Shown: positions 6,113 through 14,726, numbered from the stretch's first letter. The stretch: DNA of 18,106 nucleotides from an uncultured Acetatifactor sp. (GCA_910584235.1 CAJTZD010000066.1:1-18106), one strand, 5' to 3'. Numbers and translations are program-made. Notes: generated by a model from the letters alone, not told the origin.

Positions 6113-7158
6113 GGTATTATTTCCGGGCGGACGGAAACGCCGCCACCGGGGCAGGCCATTTGATGCGTTGTCTTACCATTGCGGACGCGCTGCAAGCCCT
6201 CCCCGGGCCGGATCCGGCGGACATCTGTTTTCTCTGCGCCGACGAGGCTTCCGGCGCCCTGGCAGAGGCCGGAGGGTACCGAACCCTGGTGCTCCATACG
6301 GATTACCGTAATATGGAGGAGGAGCTTCCCCGGCTGACGCGGCTCTTTTCGGAGGAAGCGCCCGCCGGCAATCCGGTTTTGGTGGTTGACAGCTATTATA
6401 TCACAGAGCCCTATCTGCGCGCTCTGAGACAGCGGACCCGCCTTTTTCTGCTGGACGATATGGCCAGACAGGCTTATCCCGCGGACTGTGTGCTGAACTA
6501 TAATGCCTTTGCCACCCAGGCACAGTATGGGCAGATTTACCCGGGTACCGATACAGCGGTTTACACAGGGAGCGCCTATGTCCCCCTCCGGCCGCAGTTT
6601 CGCCAGGCAGGATCCTCCTTTCGGGAGCAGGTGCAGGATGTCCTGATCACCACCGGAGGCGGCGATCAGGAAAATATAGCGGCCCGGATCTTTGATACTA
6701 TCCAAAAGCCCGGGCTCCGGTATCATGTGGTAATCGGACGCTACCACCCGGATTTTCAGGGCTGGAAACGCCGGGAGCAGGAATGCCCGCAGCTGTCCGT
6801 CCACCATGACGTCAAAAATATGGCTCTTTTAATGGGAAGCTGCGACCTGGCCGTCACTGCAGGCGGCACCACCATATATGAGCTCTGCGCCGTCGGTGTC
6901 CCTTTTGTGTGCTTTTCCTATGCGGAAAACCAGGAAAAGCTCACGGAGTATATCGGCCGGGAGCGCATCGCGGGCTACTGCGGCGCCTTTCACCATGATC
7001 CCGCTGCTACCCTGGCCAAAATGAAGCAGCTCACGGATACTCTGGCCGCGGATCCCGCCATGAGACGCGGTATCCGGGAACGGGAGCAGAAAGTGGCAGA
7101 CGGACTGGGCGCCCTGAGAATCGCTCGCCTGCTGACAGAACTGAAAAACCGCGGATGA
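6109..7158 (+). CDS. pseG: UDP-2,4-diacetamido-2,4,6-trideoxy-beta-L-altropyranose hydrolase
   Basis: Removes UDP from the bis-acylated altrose nucleotide, supplying free sugar to PseI. The 349-residue GT-B-like protein opens MRYYFRADGNAATGAGHLMR; the GxGH motif with His17 is the catalytic base known in Campylobacter PseG. The C-terminal domain has ITTGGGDQEN and then DLAVTAGGTTIYELCAVGVPF, the UDP-binding region shared with MurG-like enzymes. A separate acyltransferase domain is absent, in agreement with a separate pseH-like gene. The last gene of the operon, its start is inside the pseI stop. The stop codon lies within the stem region of the bidirectional terminator that closes the operon. 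Confidence 0.92.
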   Translation: MRYYFRADGNAATGAGHLMRCLTIADALQALPGPDPADICFLCADEASGALAEAGGYRTLVLHTDYRNMEEELPRLTRLFSEEAPAGNPVLVVDSYYITEPYLRALRQRTRLFLLDDMARQAYPADCVLNYNAFATQAQYGQIYPGTDTAVYTGSAYVPLRPQFRQAGSSFREQVQDVLITTGGGDQENIAARIFDTIQKPGLRYHVVIGRYHPDFQGWKRREQECPQLSVHHDVKNMALLMGSCDLAVTAGGTTIYELCAVGVPFVCFSYAENQEKLTEYIGRERIAGYCGAFHHDPAATLAKMKQLTDTLAADPAMRRGIREREQKVADGLGALRIARLLTELKNRG

Positions 7159-7176
7159 CTTCCCGGCCGCGGTTTT
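7144..7176. terminator. Bidirectional rho-independent terminator between convergent operons
   Basis: Perfect inverted repeat CCGCGG (7149-7154) and CCGCGG (7167-7172), extended by A-T pairs: five As before it and four Ts after it. Read rightward it ends in TTTTCTCTTTG and closes the pse operon; read leftward it ends in a run of five Ts and closes the ftsE-to-GT39 operon. The left arm overlaps the end of pseG. Confidence 0.8.
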
Positions 7177-7192
7177 CTCTTTGTATCCGTCT

Positions 7193-8833
7193 CTATTGTA
7201 TCAAATACACAGTCAGGTTCGTACTCTTGGTAAGATATTCCGCATGCAGTTCCCTGCCCAATTCCTGCCGGAAAAAATCAAGGGCCGTCGGAAGATACTC
7301 CTCAAACGCATAGAGAACAAAGGAATCTCCCGGCATTGCCCTGACCGCATCCGCATCCTCCGGCGTGTTCTCCTCTGTCACAAAGCAGATCTGTTCCGGA
7401 ATGATCCAGTCATAGTAGGAATACACACCTCCTAAGGGCCCGTACACCAGCCATGGAATATTACCGTGCTCTTTCAGCACGGCCACATCCTTATCCGGGT
7501 GGAATAAATAGGCAACGCCGTTTCCGCCGTCAATCACCGCAAGCTCCCATGCCAGAATCCCAATACACAAAAGGGAAATTCCACACCGTGTCAAAACAGG
7601 CGCAAGCTCTTTCTCTTTCAGAATACGCAAAAGCTCCCCAAGCAGCAGAATGCCTCCCCATGCCATACAGAGAATCATAATGGTAAAAACACCCCACAGA
7701 TATCTCTCTTCCCAGGCTGCGGGCAGCGTAAAGCATACTGCAAACTGGTATGCCTGGGCAATCAACACTGCCAGGATAAGCACTGCCAGCTTTTCCCGCT
7801 CTCTCTTCCGATACAAAATGACCCCCCCGCCTGCAATGCAGCCAAAGAGCAGCAGCAGAGCGGCGGCCGCGGGAAATGCATCCCCAAATATGGACGCGGC
7901 CAGACGCTGATAGCCCCATACAATCTGTCTCACCTTATCTTCTGAGAAGTTCAGCAGGGAATACAGCGCTGTCTGGCCCTTACCCCGGTTCAGATTCCAC
8001 CGGCAATAGGGAAACAGATATATGGTAGCCAGCAGGGACAGCAGAAAATTTCCAACCCAGGCAGCCGCATACCGAAACTCCCAGGCGCTCCAAAACTTCT
8101 TTCCCTTTTCCTTTACTGCCTGGAACAGTAGCCACAGACAGAACATCGCCGCCGTAACGGCATAAAATATCCAATAATCATAGTGGGTCAGAAATCCTGC
8201 CACACTGACCGCAAAAAGATACAGAAACACTCCCGCCGACATCTTCTTTCTGCGGGCCCCCCGTAAAATCCATACGCCCCCCAGCAGCAAAAGCAGTTCC
8301 GCCAGCAGGAGCATCATATACATTCTCAGCGCTGTGGCCTGCTCCAGCATCACCCGATTGACTATACCAGTCAAAATCGTTGCTGTGCCGGACGCTATGG
8401 GGCTCCTTGTGAGCCTCAGAAACACTCCGTAGCACAGCGCCAGCACCGCCAGATAAAACACAAGGTTCATGGAAAGGCCGATCCAGATACTTCCGCTCCC
8501 CCTGAAGCAGAGGACAGATATCATACGGAACAGCCAAAAATACAGAGGAACATGGTCGCTGTACAAACGTACCGAAATATCGTTCAGCGACAGTACGTTC
8601 CAGTCAGCGGCAAAATAGGCTTCCACATCGTCTCCCGTCATCCACTGGTCCACATTGGTATTGGGCCAGGGCTGTTCAAAACCATTTGCCGATTCATAAG
8701 TATAGATCTCATCACAGAACCAAACCTGCTTTTTTCCTGCCCAGTAAAAAAAGGAAAGCGTTCCTGTCACCAGTATCGCAAGCCCGATCCAAAATGCCTG
8801 GCGGCTTCTCTCTCCCGCTGTTCCTTTTCTCAT
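7193..8833 (-). CDS. GT39-like multi-pass membrane glycosyltransferase
   Basis: A 546-residue integral membrane protein with an N-terminal membrane segment (about residues 13-31) and at least eight further hydrophobic segments, ending in a soluble C-terminal region. In the first outside loop it has FCDEIYTYE with the acidic pair Asp41-Glu42, followed by H94-V-P-L-Y, resembling the D-E and HPPLYY-like features of dolichyl/undecaprenyl-phosphate-mannose protein mannosyltransferases and ArnT-like enzymes (GT39/GT-C fold). Such enzymes move a sugar from a lipid-phosphate carrier to protein or glycan outside the membrane. Donor and acceptor are unknown. It ends the leftward ftsE operon, 24 bases after the protease, and has a GGAG ribosome binding site five bases before the ATG. 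Family call moderate: sequence drift in this superfamily is large. Confidence 0.68.
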   Translation of the reverse strand: MRKGTAGERSRQAFWIGLAILVTGTLSFFYWAGKKQVWFCDEIYTYESANGFEQPWPNTNVDQWMTGDDVEAYFAADWNVLSLNDISVRLYSDHVPLYFWLFRMISVLCFRGSGSIWIGLSMNLVFYLAVLALCYGVFLRLTRSPIASGTATILTGIVNRVMLEQATALRMYMMLLLAELLLLLGGVWILRGARRKKMSAGVFLYLFAVSVAGFLTHYDYWIFYAVTAAMFCLWLLFQAVKEKGKKFWSAWEFRYAAAWVGNFLLSLLATIYLFPYCRWNLNRGKGQTALYSLLNFSEDKVRQIVWGYQRLAASIFGDAFPAAAALLLLFGCIAGGGVILYRKREREKLAVLILAVLIAQAYQFAVCFTLPAAWEERYLWGVFTIMILCMAWGGILLLGELLRILKEKELAPVLTRCGISLLCIGILAWELAVIDGGNGVAYLFHPDKDVAVLKEHGNIPWLVYGPLGGVYSYYDWIIPEQICFVTEENTPEDADAVRAMPGDSFVLYAFEEYLPTALDFFRQELGRELHAEYLTKSTNLTVYLIQ

Positions 8834-8857
8834 GTCTACTCCTTTCCTTTTCCCGCA

Positions 8858-10210
8858 TTACTGACCCATCAGGCCTTTCAGCACTTCTTTTGCCTTTTCC
8901 AGCTGATTGTCCGGGCGCTCCTCGCTTCCGTAATAAGCCTCGCCGTCGAACTCGCATATCACGTCCGGCTCAATGCCAAGGCCGTGGATATTGTTACCCT
9001 TTGGCGTATAGTAAGCGCTGATGGTGACTTTCACCGCAGAACCGTCCCGGAAAGGAATGATCTGCTGTACGATTCCCTTGCCGAAAGTAGTGGTGCCCAC
9101 CAGGGTCCCCAGCTCATAATCTTTGATGGCTCCCGCCATGATTTCGGCCGCGCTGGCGGAATTCATGTCCACCAGAACCACCAGCGGCACATCCAGCTCT
9201 TTTTTGCCGTCGCATTTATATTCGGAGCGTTTTCCGCTCTTGTCCTCCGTGTATACAATCATACCCTCGGGCAGAATCATCCGGGCCATGTCCACCACTG
9301 CGCTCAGGCTTCCGCCCGGATTTGCCCGCAGATCCAGAATCATGCCTTTCATGCCTGCTTTGCGCACAGAAGCCAGGGCGTTCTCAAACTGTTTGACCGA
9401 CACGTCGTCAAACTCTGTCAGTTGAATGTATGCCATACCGTCCTCCAGCATTTCATACTGCACGGTGGGCGTCTCCACTCTTCTGCGGGTGACCTTAACT
9501 TCCAGATAATCGCCTTCCCCTTCTCTGACAATGGTCAGGGTCACATCCGTATTCTCCGGCCCCTTTATCAGGGAAACAGCCTCTGTCAGGCTCAGTCCGT
9601 AAGTAGATGCGCCGTCCACCTCGTAAATCAGGTCATTGGCCCGCAGATCCACCTCTTCCGCAGGCGCCCCGGCAATGACGCCGCTGATCTTCGGCAGTCC
9701 CGTGGCCGTATCCTGGCTCACATAGGCGCCGATACCGTAGTAGATTCCTTCCGTCTGCTCCATCAGCTCCGTCAACTCCTCCGCAGTATAATACTCGGAG
9801 TAAGGATCGTCCAAAGCCTGCAGCATCCCTTTGTAGATGCCGTCCTGAATCTCCTCCCGGGTCACATCATGCAGATAGAAATAATTATTTATCGTATTCT
9901 CTATGGTCTGCATTTTGTTCAGAACATCCGCATCAATGGCGGAATCCTCCAAAAAGGACGCTTCTCCGCCCTCAGTCCTCTGGGCAGTCTGACCCATGTT
10001 CTGGCCGAATTCCACCGCGCTCTGGATATAAATGCCCAGATAACAGATAGCCAATATCAGCAGCGCGCCTGAGATGCCTGTGATCAGGCCCACCAGAAAC
10101 AGCCCCTTGCCGCTGCCCCTTTCTCTCCTGGGCGGTTTTCTCCCTCTCGTGGCATCCGGTCCCATTCCGGTGCCGTATGTGTTGTCGAAATAAGCCTGAT
10201 TCTCGTCCAT
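8858..10210 (-). CDS. S41 family carboxy-terminal processing protease
   Basis: CtpA-type serine protease anchored in the membrane and acting outside, where it trims or degrades envelope proteins, often peptidoglycan hydrolases or their regulators. The 450-residue protein has a basic N-terminus (KPPRRERGSGK), a single membrane anchor (GLFLVGLITGISGALLILAI), a PDZ domain (GIGAYVSQ to NDLIYEVDGAS), and the S41 core with ILDLRANPGGS. The Ser-Lys dyad is Ser353 in NSASAAEI and Lys378 in FGKG, with the 25-residue spacing known from Prc and CtpB. An ATG six codons upstream (10228) is in frame, but AGGAGG is placed correctly only for the ATG at 10210. It follows the M23 gene after 84 bases, suggesting control of the FtsEX-dependent hydrolase; this is inference. 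Confidence 0.9.
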   Translation of the reverse strand: MDENQAYFDNTYGTGMGPDATRGRKPPRRERGSGKGLFLVGLITGISGALLILAICYLGIYIQSAVEFGQNMGQTAQRTEGGEASFLEDSAIDADVLNKMQTIENTINNYFYLHDVTREEIQDGIYKGMLQALDDPYSEYYTAEELTELMEQTEGIYYGIGAYVSQDTATGLPKISGVIAGAPAEEVDLRANDLIYEVDGASTYGLSLTEAVSLIKGPENTDVTLTIVREGEGDYLEVKVTRRRVETPTVQYEMLEDGMAYIQLTEFDDVSVKQFENALASVRKAGMKGMILDLRANPGGSLSAVVDMARMILPEGMIVYTEDKSGKRSEYKCDGKKELDVPLVVLVDMNSASAAEIMAGAIKDYELGTLVGTTTFGKGIVQQIIPFRDGSAVKVTISAYYTPKGNNIHGLGIEPDVICEFDGEAYYGSEERPDNQLEKAKEVLKGLMGQ

Positions 10211-10294
10211 CTCTTTTCCTCCTGTCAAAATCGCTGCGCAATGGCTCTATATACTCACGATCGGTCAAATTTGCCCCCAAGAGCACCATGCATA

Positions 10295-11545
10295 TTACGG
10301 ACTCAGGTACCCCCAGGGGGATACATAGGAGCCGTTCAGCCTTACGCTGAAATGGAGATGATTCCCCGTGGAGCGGCCCGTACTGCCTACTGCCGCTATG
10401 GTATCTCCCCTGGCCACGATGTCGCCCTTGTTCACGTACAGAGCGGACGCATGCATATAAATAGTAGCCAGACCGTCTCCGTGATCAATCATCACATAAT
10501 TTCCCATGGTGGTGCTGTAGGCCGCTGCCGCCACTTTTCCATCGTAAGCCGCGTAGATAGCCGTTCCCCCATTGGCCGCAAAGTCCACTCCGTTGTGGAA
10601 CTGCTCCACCCCCAGGGTAGGATGTATTCTCATACCGTACTCATCAGATATCCTGGTATAAGAGGCCAGGGGAAATTTGAAAGCGCCTCCGTCATAGGTA
10701 ATTGCCGAGCCGCTGTTTGCGATCAGCTGTCTGCGTTCTTCCGCCACGGCAGCCTCCAGAAGCCGGATTTCCTCTTCCTGTGCCCTGATCTCCTCCTCGT
10801 ACTCCCTTATGGCCTTTTCCTTGTTGCCTATATCTGTCTCATAACTTATAATATCACGATTCTTCTGGTCTATCAACTCTTCCAGATTCTTCTGTTCTAT
10901 CTCAACGCTTTCCCTGGTCTCGTCCAGAATCTCCTTTTCCAGCTCCAGCTCTTCCTTGCACAGTTCCACATACTGCCTTGCGGTCCGGTAATCCTCCCAC
11001 ATCTGTCGGTCGCTGACCACCATCTTTTCCACATAGTCCATTCTATTGAGAAAATCCCCCAGACTCTTGGCCTGCAGCAGCAGCTCCAGCACGCTGGGAT
11101 TCCCCGACTCATAGTCAAGCCTGATATGGGCTTTCATGGCCTCCTGCTGGTTATCCTCCCGCTCCTTTGCCGCCTCCAGCTCCGCCTGGGTTTGGATGAT
11201 CTCCTCCTCCTTGGCGGCAATCTGCCCTTTCAGCTCAGCGATTCTGGCCTGGATCTCTGTCAGATTCCCGTCCAACTGCTCCACATAGCTCTTCAGATTA
11301 TCTTTCTGCTGCTCCAGATTCTTCTTCATCTCCTGGAGATTGCTAAGTCCGTCCTTAAGGCCCTCTTTCTGCTCTTTTATCTGGGAAATCTCTTTCTCTT
11401 TCTCCCGGATACTGTCCACGGTGGGATTGGACGTGCCCGCAGCTCCCGCCTGCAGACCGGCCCCCGCCCCCAGCAGAACCGCGCCGCTAAGCAGCAATCC
11501 GCAAAGCAGGCGGTGCGCCATGCTATATTCTGTTCTCATCTTCAT
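10295..11545 (-). CDS. EnvC-like murein hydrolase with coiled coil and M23 peptidase domain
   Basis: Exported protein: basic start, hydrophobic signal segment (GLLLSGAVLLGAGAGLQAGA), then about 230 residues of Glu/Lys/Gln-rich coiled coil, then a C-terminal M23 (LytM) domain. Unlike the degenerate EnvC of proteobacteria, the zinc ligands are present: His317 and Asp321 in HNGVD, and HLH (396-398), so it should be an active endopeptidase. In Firmicutes such coiled-coil hydrolases (PcsB, CwlO) are driven by FtsEX, encoded immediately upstream here. Start choice is uncertain: ATGs at 11563, 11545 and 11539 are in frame; 11545 gives a good signal peptide and has a purine-rich AGAAGAAAG just upstream, while 11563 would overlap the ftsX stop. 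It would act at the division septum, cutting peptide cross-links. Confidence 0.85.
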   Translation of the reverse strand: MKMRTEYSMAHRLLCGLLLSGAVLLGAGAGLQAGAAGTSNPTVDSIREKEKEISQIKEQKEGLKDGLSNLQEMKKNLEQQKDNLKSYVEQLDGNLTEIQARIAELKGQIAAKEEEIIQTQAELEAAKEREDNQQEAMKAHIRLDYESGNPSVLELLLQAKSLGDFLNRMDYVEKMVVSDRQMWEDYRTARQYVELCKEELELEKEILDETRESVEIEQKNLEELIDQKNRDIISYETDIGNKEKAIREYEEEIRAQEEEIRLLEAAVAEERRQLIANSGSAITYDGGAFKFPLASYTRISDEYGMRIHPTLGVEQFHNGVDFAANGGTAIYAAYDGKVAAAAYSTTMGNYVMIDHGDGLATIYMHASALYVNKGDIVARGDTIAAVGSTGRSTGNHLHFSVRLNGSYVSPWGYLSP

Positions 11546-11555
11546 AAGCTTTCTT

Positions 11556-12500
11556 CTACACATGCAAATGCTTTCTCACAGTGACAATGCTTCCCAGGAA
11601 ACCGATTCCTATGCCTACCAGCAAAGACACGGGCGTAAGTACGCCAAACAGTTCCTCCACCGGCAGAAAGGCCAGGAAATTGCTTAAAATCGCAAATCGT
11701 TCGGCAATATAGTTCAAGACATAATTATAGATGCCGTAAATCAGCCACAGAGGCAGCGCCGCCCCCAGCAGTCCGATCAGCATCCCCTCCAGCACAAAGG
11801 GCGACCTGACGAAAAAGTCTGTGGCGCCGATATACTTCATGATATTGATTTCCTCCGAGCGCACGGATATCCCGATGGCCACCGTATTGCTGATCAGGAA
11901 AACGCTGACGGCAAGCAGGATTATGATAATGCCTATGGACACATAGGCGATCAGCAGATTCGCGCCGCTTAAGGTGTCCGCAGTCAGTGCCGAATGATTG
12001 ACCTTCCTCACCTCCGGCAGGGATTCCAGCCATGTGACCAAAGCGCTTTGCAGCGACACGTCGCTGATGAAAACCTCATAGCTGTGGTCGCCCGCCAGGG
12101 GGTTTTCCAGAAACCCCTTGGAATAAGCCTCGTAATTTTCACCCCAGTTATCTCTTCTATAGTTCTCCCAGGCCTCGTCGTCGGAGATGAATTTCACATC
12201 CGACACCTCGGCCCGGCCGGCTATCATTTGGCCGATTTCTTCTATACGTGCATCCGACGGGATCTGCCCCTGGGTATGACTGTCGCACAAGTCATTCTCA
12301 TAGTGGAAGAATACCGACACCGATACTCCCTCCTCGGCTTTCATGACAATGCTGCGGAAGTTCATGACAATGGAATAGAACAGGCCGAACAGGAACAGGC
12401 AGGCAGCTATGGTGGCAACGGAAGCCAGAGAATACCATTTGTTCCGGAAGATGTTGACGAAGCCCTGTCTGATGGTATAGAACAATGTCCTAATCTTCAT
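11556..12500 (-). CDS. ftsX: Cell division ABC transporter permease FtsX
   Basis: Membrane partner of FtsE that passes the ATPase signal across the membrane to a peptidoglycan hydrolase. The 314-residue protein starts IRTLFYTIRQGFVNIFRNKW, the typical cytosolic lead, then has a first membrane segment (about 24-46), an extracellular loop to about residue 175 (the hydrolase-binding part), and three closely spaced membrane segments at the C-terminal end including SEEINIMKYIGATD, the conserved FtsX cytosolic motif. It starts inside the 3' end of ftsE (11-base overlap) and precedes the M23 gene, exactly the FtsE-FtsX-hydrolase arrangement. No missing parts are seen. Confidence 0.95.
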   Translation of the reverse strand: MKIRTLFYTIRQGFVNIFRNKWYSLASVATIAACLFLFGLFYSIVMNFRSIVMKAEEGVSVSVFFHYENDLCDSHTQGQIPSDARIEEIGQMIAGRAEVSDVKFISDDEAWENYRRDNWGENYEAYSKGFLENPLAGDHSYEVFISDVSLQSALVTWLESLPEVRKVNHSALTADTLSGANLLIAYVSIGIIIILLAVSVFLISNTVAIGISVRSEEINIMKYIGATDFFVRSPFVLEGMLIGLLGAALPLWLIYGIYNYVLNYIAERFAILSNFLAFLPVEELFGVLTPVSLLVGIGIGFLGSIVTVRKHLHV

Positions 12501-13233
12501 CGATGTATTCTCCTCCCTCCTCGTCGCTGATAATGACGCCCCGCTTCATCGTAACCACCCGCTTATGCATGGCATTGACAATCTCTCTGTTGTGAGTCAC
12601 TACTACCACAGTGGTGCCGCTCTGATTGATCTCTTCCAGCAAATTCATAATTTCCCAGGAATTCTTAGGATCCAGATTACCCGTAGGCTCGTCTGCCAGC
12701 AGAATGGAGGGTTTGTTCACCAAAGCCCTGGCCAGGGCCACTCTCTGCTGCTCGCCTCCGGAAAGCTGCCTGGTCTTGGCCTTGTATTTCCCGGCCAGGC
12801 CCACGGTTGCAAGGATCGTGGGAACATTTCGGCGGATCTCACTGGTGGGAATCTCTATGATCCGCTGGGCAAAAGCTACATTCTCATAGACATTCCTGTC
12901 GTTGAGCAGGCGGAAATCCTGGAATACCACGCCCAGGTTCCGCCGAAATTTCGGCACCTGCCTGTGCTTTAATTTGGCAAGATCGCTGCCCATCACATAG
13001 ACATTGCCCTCCGTGGCTGTCAGCTCCCGCAGCAGGAGCCTGATGAGAGTGGATTTCCCCGATCCGCTGTCGCCTACGATAAATACGAACTCTCCCTTTC
13101 CGATTCCCAGCGTAATCCCGTTAATGGCAGGAGCCCCTTTTGAGTACACCTTGCTTACATTATCCAAAAAGATGATGCCGTTATCCTCTATAAACTGCTC
13201 CCGCTTTCTCCACGACAGCTCCTTTTTGCCCAT
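12490..13233 (-). CDS. ftsE: Cell division ATP-binding protein FtsE
   Basis: Cytosolic ABC ATPase of the FtsEX complex. The 247-residue protein has Walker A GDSGSGKST (54-62, Lys60), the signature LSGGEQQRVALARAL, Walker B ILLADEPTG (Asp181, Glu182), and the FtsE-typical VFQDFRLL Q-loop block. A GTG at 13260 is in frame, but GGAGG is six bases before the ATG at 13233, so the latter is chosen. Even so, the protein has about 17 residues (GKKELSWRKREQF) before the usual FtsE start, a basic extension. It follows the CdaR-like gene after 27 bases and shares 11 bases with ftsX, so it is part of the same leftward operon. Confidence 0.95.
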   Translation of the reverse strand: MGKKELSWRKREQFIEDNGIIFLDNVSKVYSKGAPAINGITLGIGKGEFVFIVGDSGSGKSTLIRLLLRELTATEGNVYVMGSDLAKLKHRQVPKFRRNLGVVFQDFRLLNDRNVYENVAFAQRIIEIPTSEIRRNVPTILATVGLAGKYKAKTRQLSGGEQQRVALARALVNKPSILLADEPTGNLDPKNSWEIMNLLEEINQSGTTVVVVTHNREIVNAMHKRVVTMKRGVIISDEEGGEYIDED

Positions 13234-13260
13234 CGTTTTCCTCCATCCCGGCAAACCCAC

Positions 13261-14343
13261 CTAAAAGTCAGTGGTTTCCATGTACCTCATATATTTCACT
13301 ACCATAAGCGCTATCTTAAACGTGATAGCGTCCTCAAAGACCCTCAGATCCAATCCCGTGCTCTTCTGCAGCTTATCCAGCCGGTATACAAGCGTATTCC
13401 TGTGGATGAACAGCTGTCTGGAAGTCTCGGACACATTCAGGCTGTTCTCAAAGAATTTATAGATTGTGCCCAAAGTCTCCTGGTCAAAATCATCCGGACT
13501 CTTGCCGCCGAAGATCTCCCTGATAAACATCTTGCACAGAGGCAGGGGCAGCTGATAGATCAGCCTGCCGATTCCAAGCTCACTGTATGCGATGATCTCC
13601 CTCTCGCCAAAGAAAATCTTGCCCACATCCAGAGCCATCCGCGCTTCCTTATAGGAACGGCTCACCTCTTTGATCTCCTGAATTACGGTTCCGTAGGCAA
13701 TCCGGCTGTCCTGAATGCCCTCTTTCTTCAGAAAAGTCCATAACTGCTTTGCCGTCCTGTCCATCTCTCTGGTCCTGTCATCCTCCGGAAGCTCTTTGAC
13801 AATGATTACATTATTCTCGTCTACTTCCGTGACAAAGTCCTTGCTGTTGCCAAAATAGGTCCTGGCCAGCTCCAGTACATTGCTGTCCCTCCCGCCGGGA
13901 GACTCCACGATCAAAACCGCTCTGGGCACATCTGTCTGAATATGCAGCTTCTTGGACCGGCTGTAAATGTCCACCAGCAGCAGATTGTCCAGCAGGAGAT
14001 TTTTGACAAAATTGTCCTTGTCCAGGCGCTCCTTATAGGCGATCACCAGATTCTGGATCTGGAACGCCGCCAATTTTCCGATCATATAGGAATCCTCGCC
14101 GGCTCCGGCAGCCGCCAGTACATATTCCAGAATCTGATCGTCGAATATCTTAAAGAACTGACAGCCCTGTATCTCCTGAGAATCCGCCACAGATGCGGCA
14201 AATTCAGTCACAGCTCCCACGCTGCCGCCTATGTCGGCTGTAGAAGCCACTTTCTTTCCGTCCACATCCATAATACAAAAATCCACCCGCGTAATGTTCT
14301 TCAGTCCATCGATGGTATTCTGCAGAATCTGATTTGAAATCAT
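13261..14343 (-). CDS. CdaR-like (sugar diacid recognition) transcriptional regulator
   Basis: A 360-residue cytosolic DNA-binding protein of CdaR/PucR type. The N-terminal diacid-recognition-like domain (about 1-110) begins ISNQILQNTIDGLKNITRVD, with FCIMDVDGKKVAST and an ALAA-rich sensor segment. The middle part (VLIVESPGG to SRIAYGTV) looks like the GGDEF-like linker domain of this family. The C-terminal PucR helix-turn-helix has TSRQLFIHRNTLVYRLDKLQ (from residue 307). The ATG at 14343 has AAAGGAG eight bases before it. It leads the operon, with ftsE only 27 bases on. In proteobacteria CdaR activates glucarate/galactarate genes, but no such genes are here; the ligand is unknown and may not be a sugar acid. 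It may control the ftsE operon itself. Family call good, role inferred. Confidence 0.8.
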   Translation of the reverse strand: MISNQILQNTIDGLKNITRVDFCIMDVDGKKVASTADIGGSVGAVTEFAASVADSQEIQGCQFFKIFDDQILEYVLAAAGAGEDSYMIGKLAAFQIQNLVIAYKERLDKDNFVKNLLLDNLLLVDIYSRSKKLHIQTDVPRAVLIVESPGGRDSNVLELARTYFGNSKDFVTEVDENNVIIVKELPEDDRTREMDRTAKQLWTFLKKEGIQDSRIAYGTVIQEIKEVSRSYKEARMALDVGKIFFGEREIIAYSELGIGRLIYQLPLPLCKMFIREIFGGKSPDDFDQETLGTIYKFFENSLNVSETSRQLFIHRNTLVYRLDKLQKSTGLDLRVFEDAITFKIALMVVKYMRYMETTDF

Positions 14344-14455
14344 AATCCCCACTCCTTTTGCCGCCATGGCCGGTTTCGATGCCAGTATTTGTTTCTACAT
14401 CTACAAATGTACAAAAAATACGCAAAAAAAGCAATAGGATTTTATGACTTTTCAC

Positions 14456-14490
14456 AAAAAAACTGCCTGAAGCATGACCCCAGGCAGTTT
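14456..14490 (-). terminator. Rho-independent terminator of the yjfB-like gene
   Basis: Read leftward, a perfect 10-base inverted repeat (AAACTGCCTG, 14481-14490, with CAGGCAGTTT, 14460-14469) with an 11-base loop runs straight into a string of seven Ts (14456-14462). It lies 45 bases beyond the yjfB-like stop and separates that gene from the CdaR-led operon, which must have its own promoter in 14344-14455. Confidence 0.85.
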
Positions 14491-14534
14491 GACAGGCAAA
14501 TTTCCAAAACAGGGGCCGCTTTTTTGCATCCGTT

Positions 14535-14726
14535 TCAGACACGCATGTCAAAATTCGCACCCACATTTGGATTCACGGCAAGTTCCATGGCAGCGGCATC
14601 CATCAGCTGCGCCATCCCTGCCGCCAGCTCTTTGCTGGAGTCCAGCGCTTTGCTCAGAACCGCTGTCCCTACCTGAGACAATACGGAAGCATTCGCCAGC
14701 GCCATTGATACTTCTGGAATATCCAT
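14535..14726 (-). CDS. YjfB-like putative motility protein
   Basis: Small, 63-residue, mostly helical, Ala-rich protein. It starts MDIPEVSMALANASV and has KELAAGMAQLMDAAAMELA, the pattern of the YjfB family, whose genes are associated with motility and are often under the flagellar sigma factor. No membrane segment or signal peptide. AGGAGGTG lies five bases before the ATG, a very strong ribosome binding site. It is alone, with a strong terminator after it; it is the only hint in this window of a motile organism. The biochemical role of the family is not known. I did not see a convincing sigma-D promoter. Confidence 0.75.
   Translation of the reverse strand: MDIPEVSMALANASVLSQVGTAVLSKALDSSKELAAGMAQLMDAAAMELAVNPNVGANFDMRV

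Noticed and set aside
8552..10072. A long rightward open frame of about 500 codons
   Set aside because: It lies antisense to the GT39-like and S41 genes, which have complete motifs and ribosome binding sites; its translation is rich in His, Gln and Arg and has no domain.
10241..11584. A rightward open frame of about 450 codons
   Set aside because: Antisense to the coiled-coil M23 gene; the Leu-rich translation is the shadow of Glu/Gln/Lys-rich coiled-coil codons.
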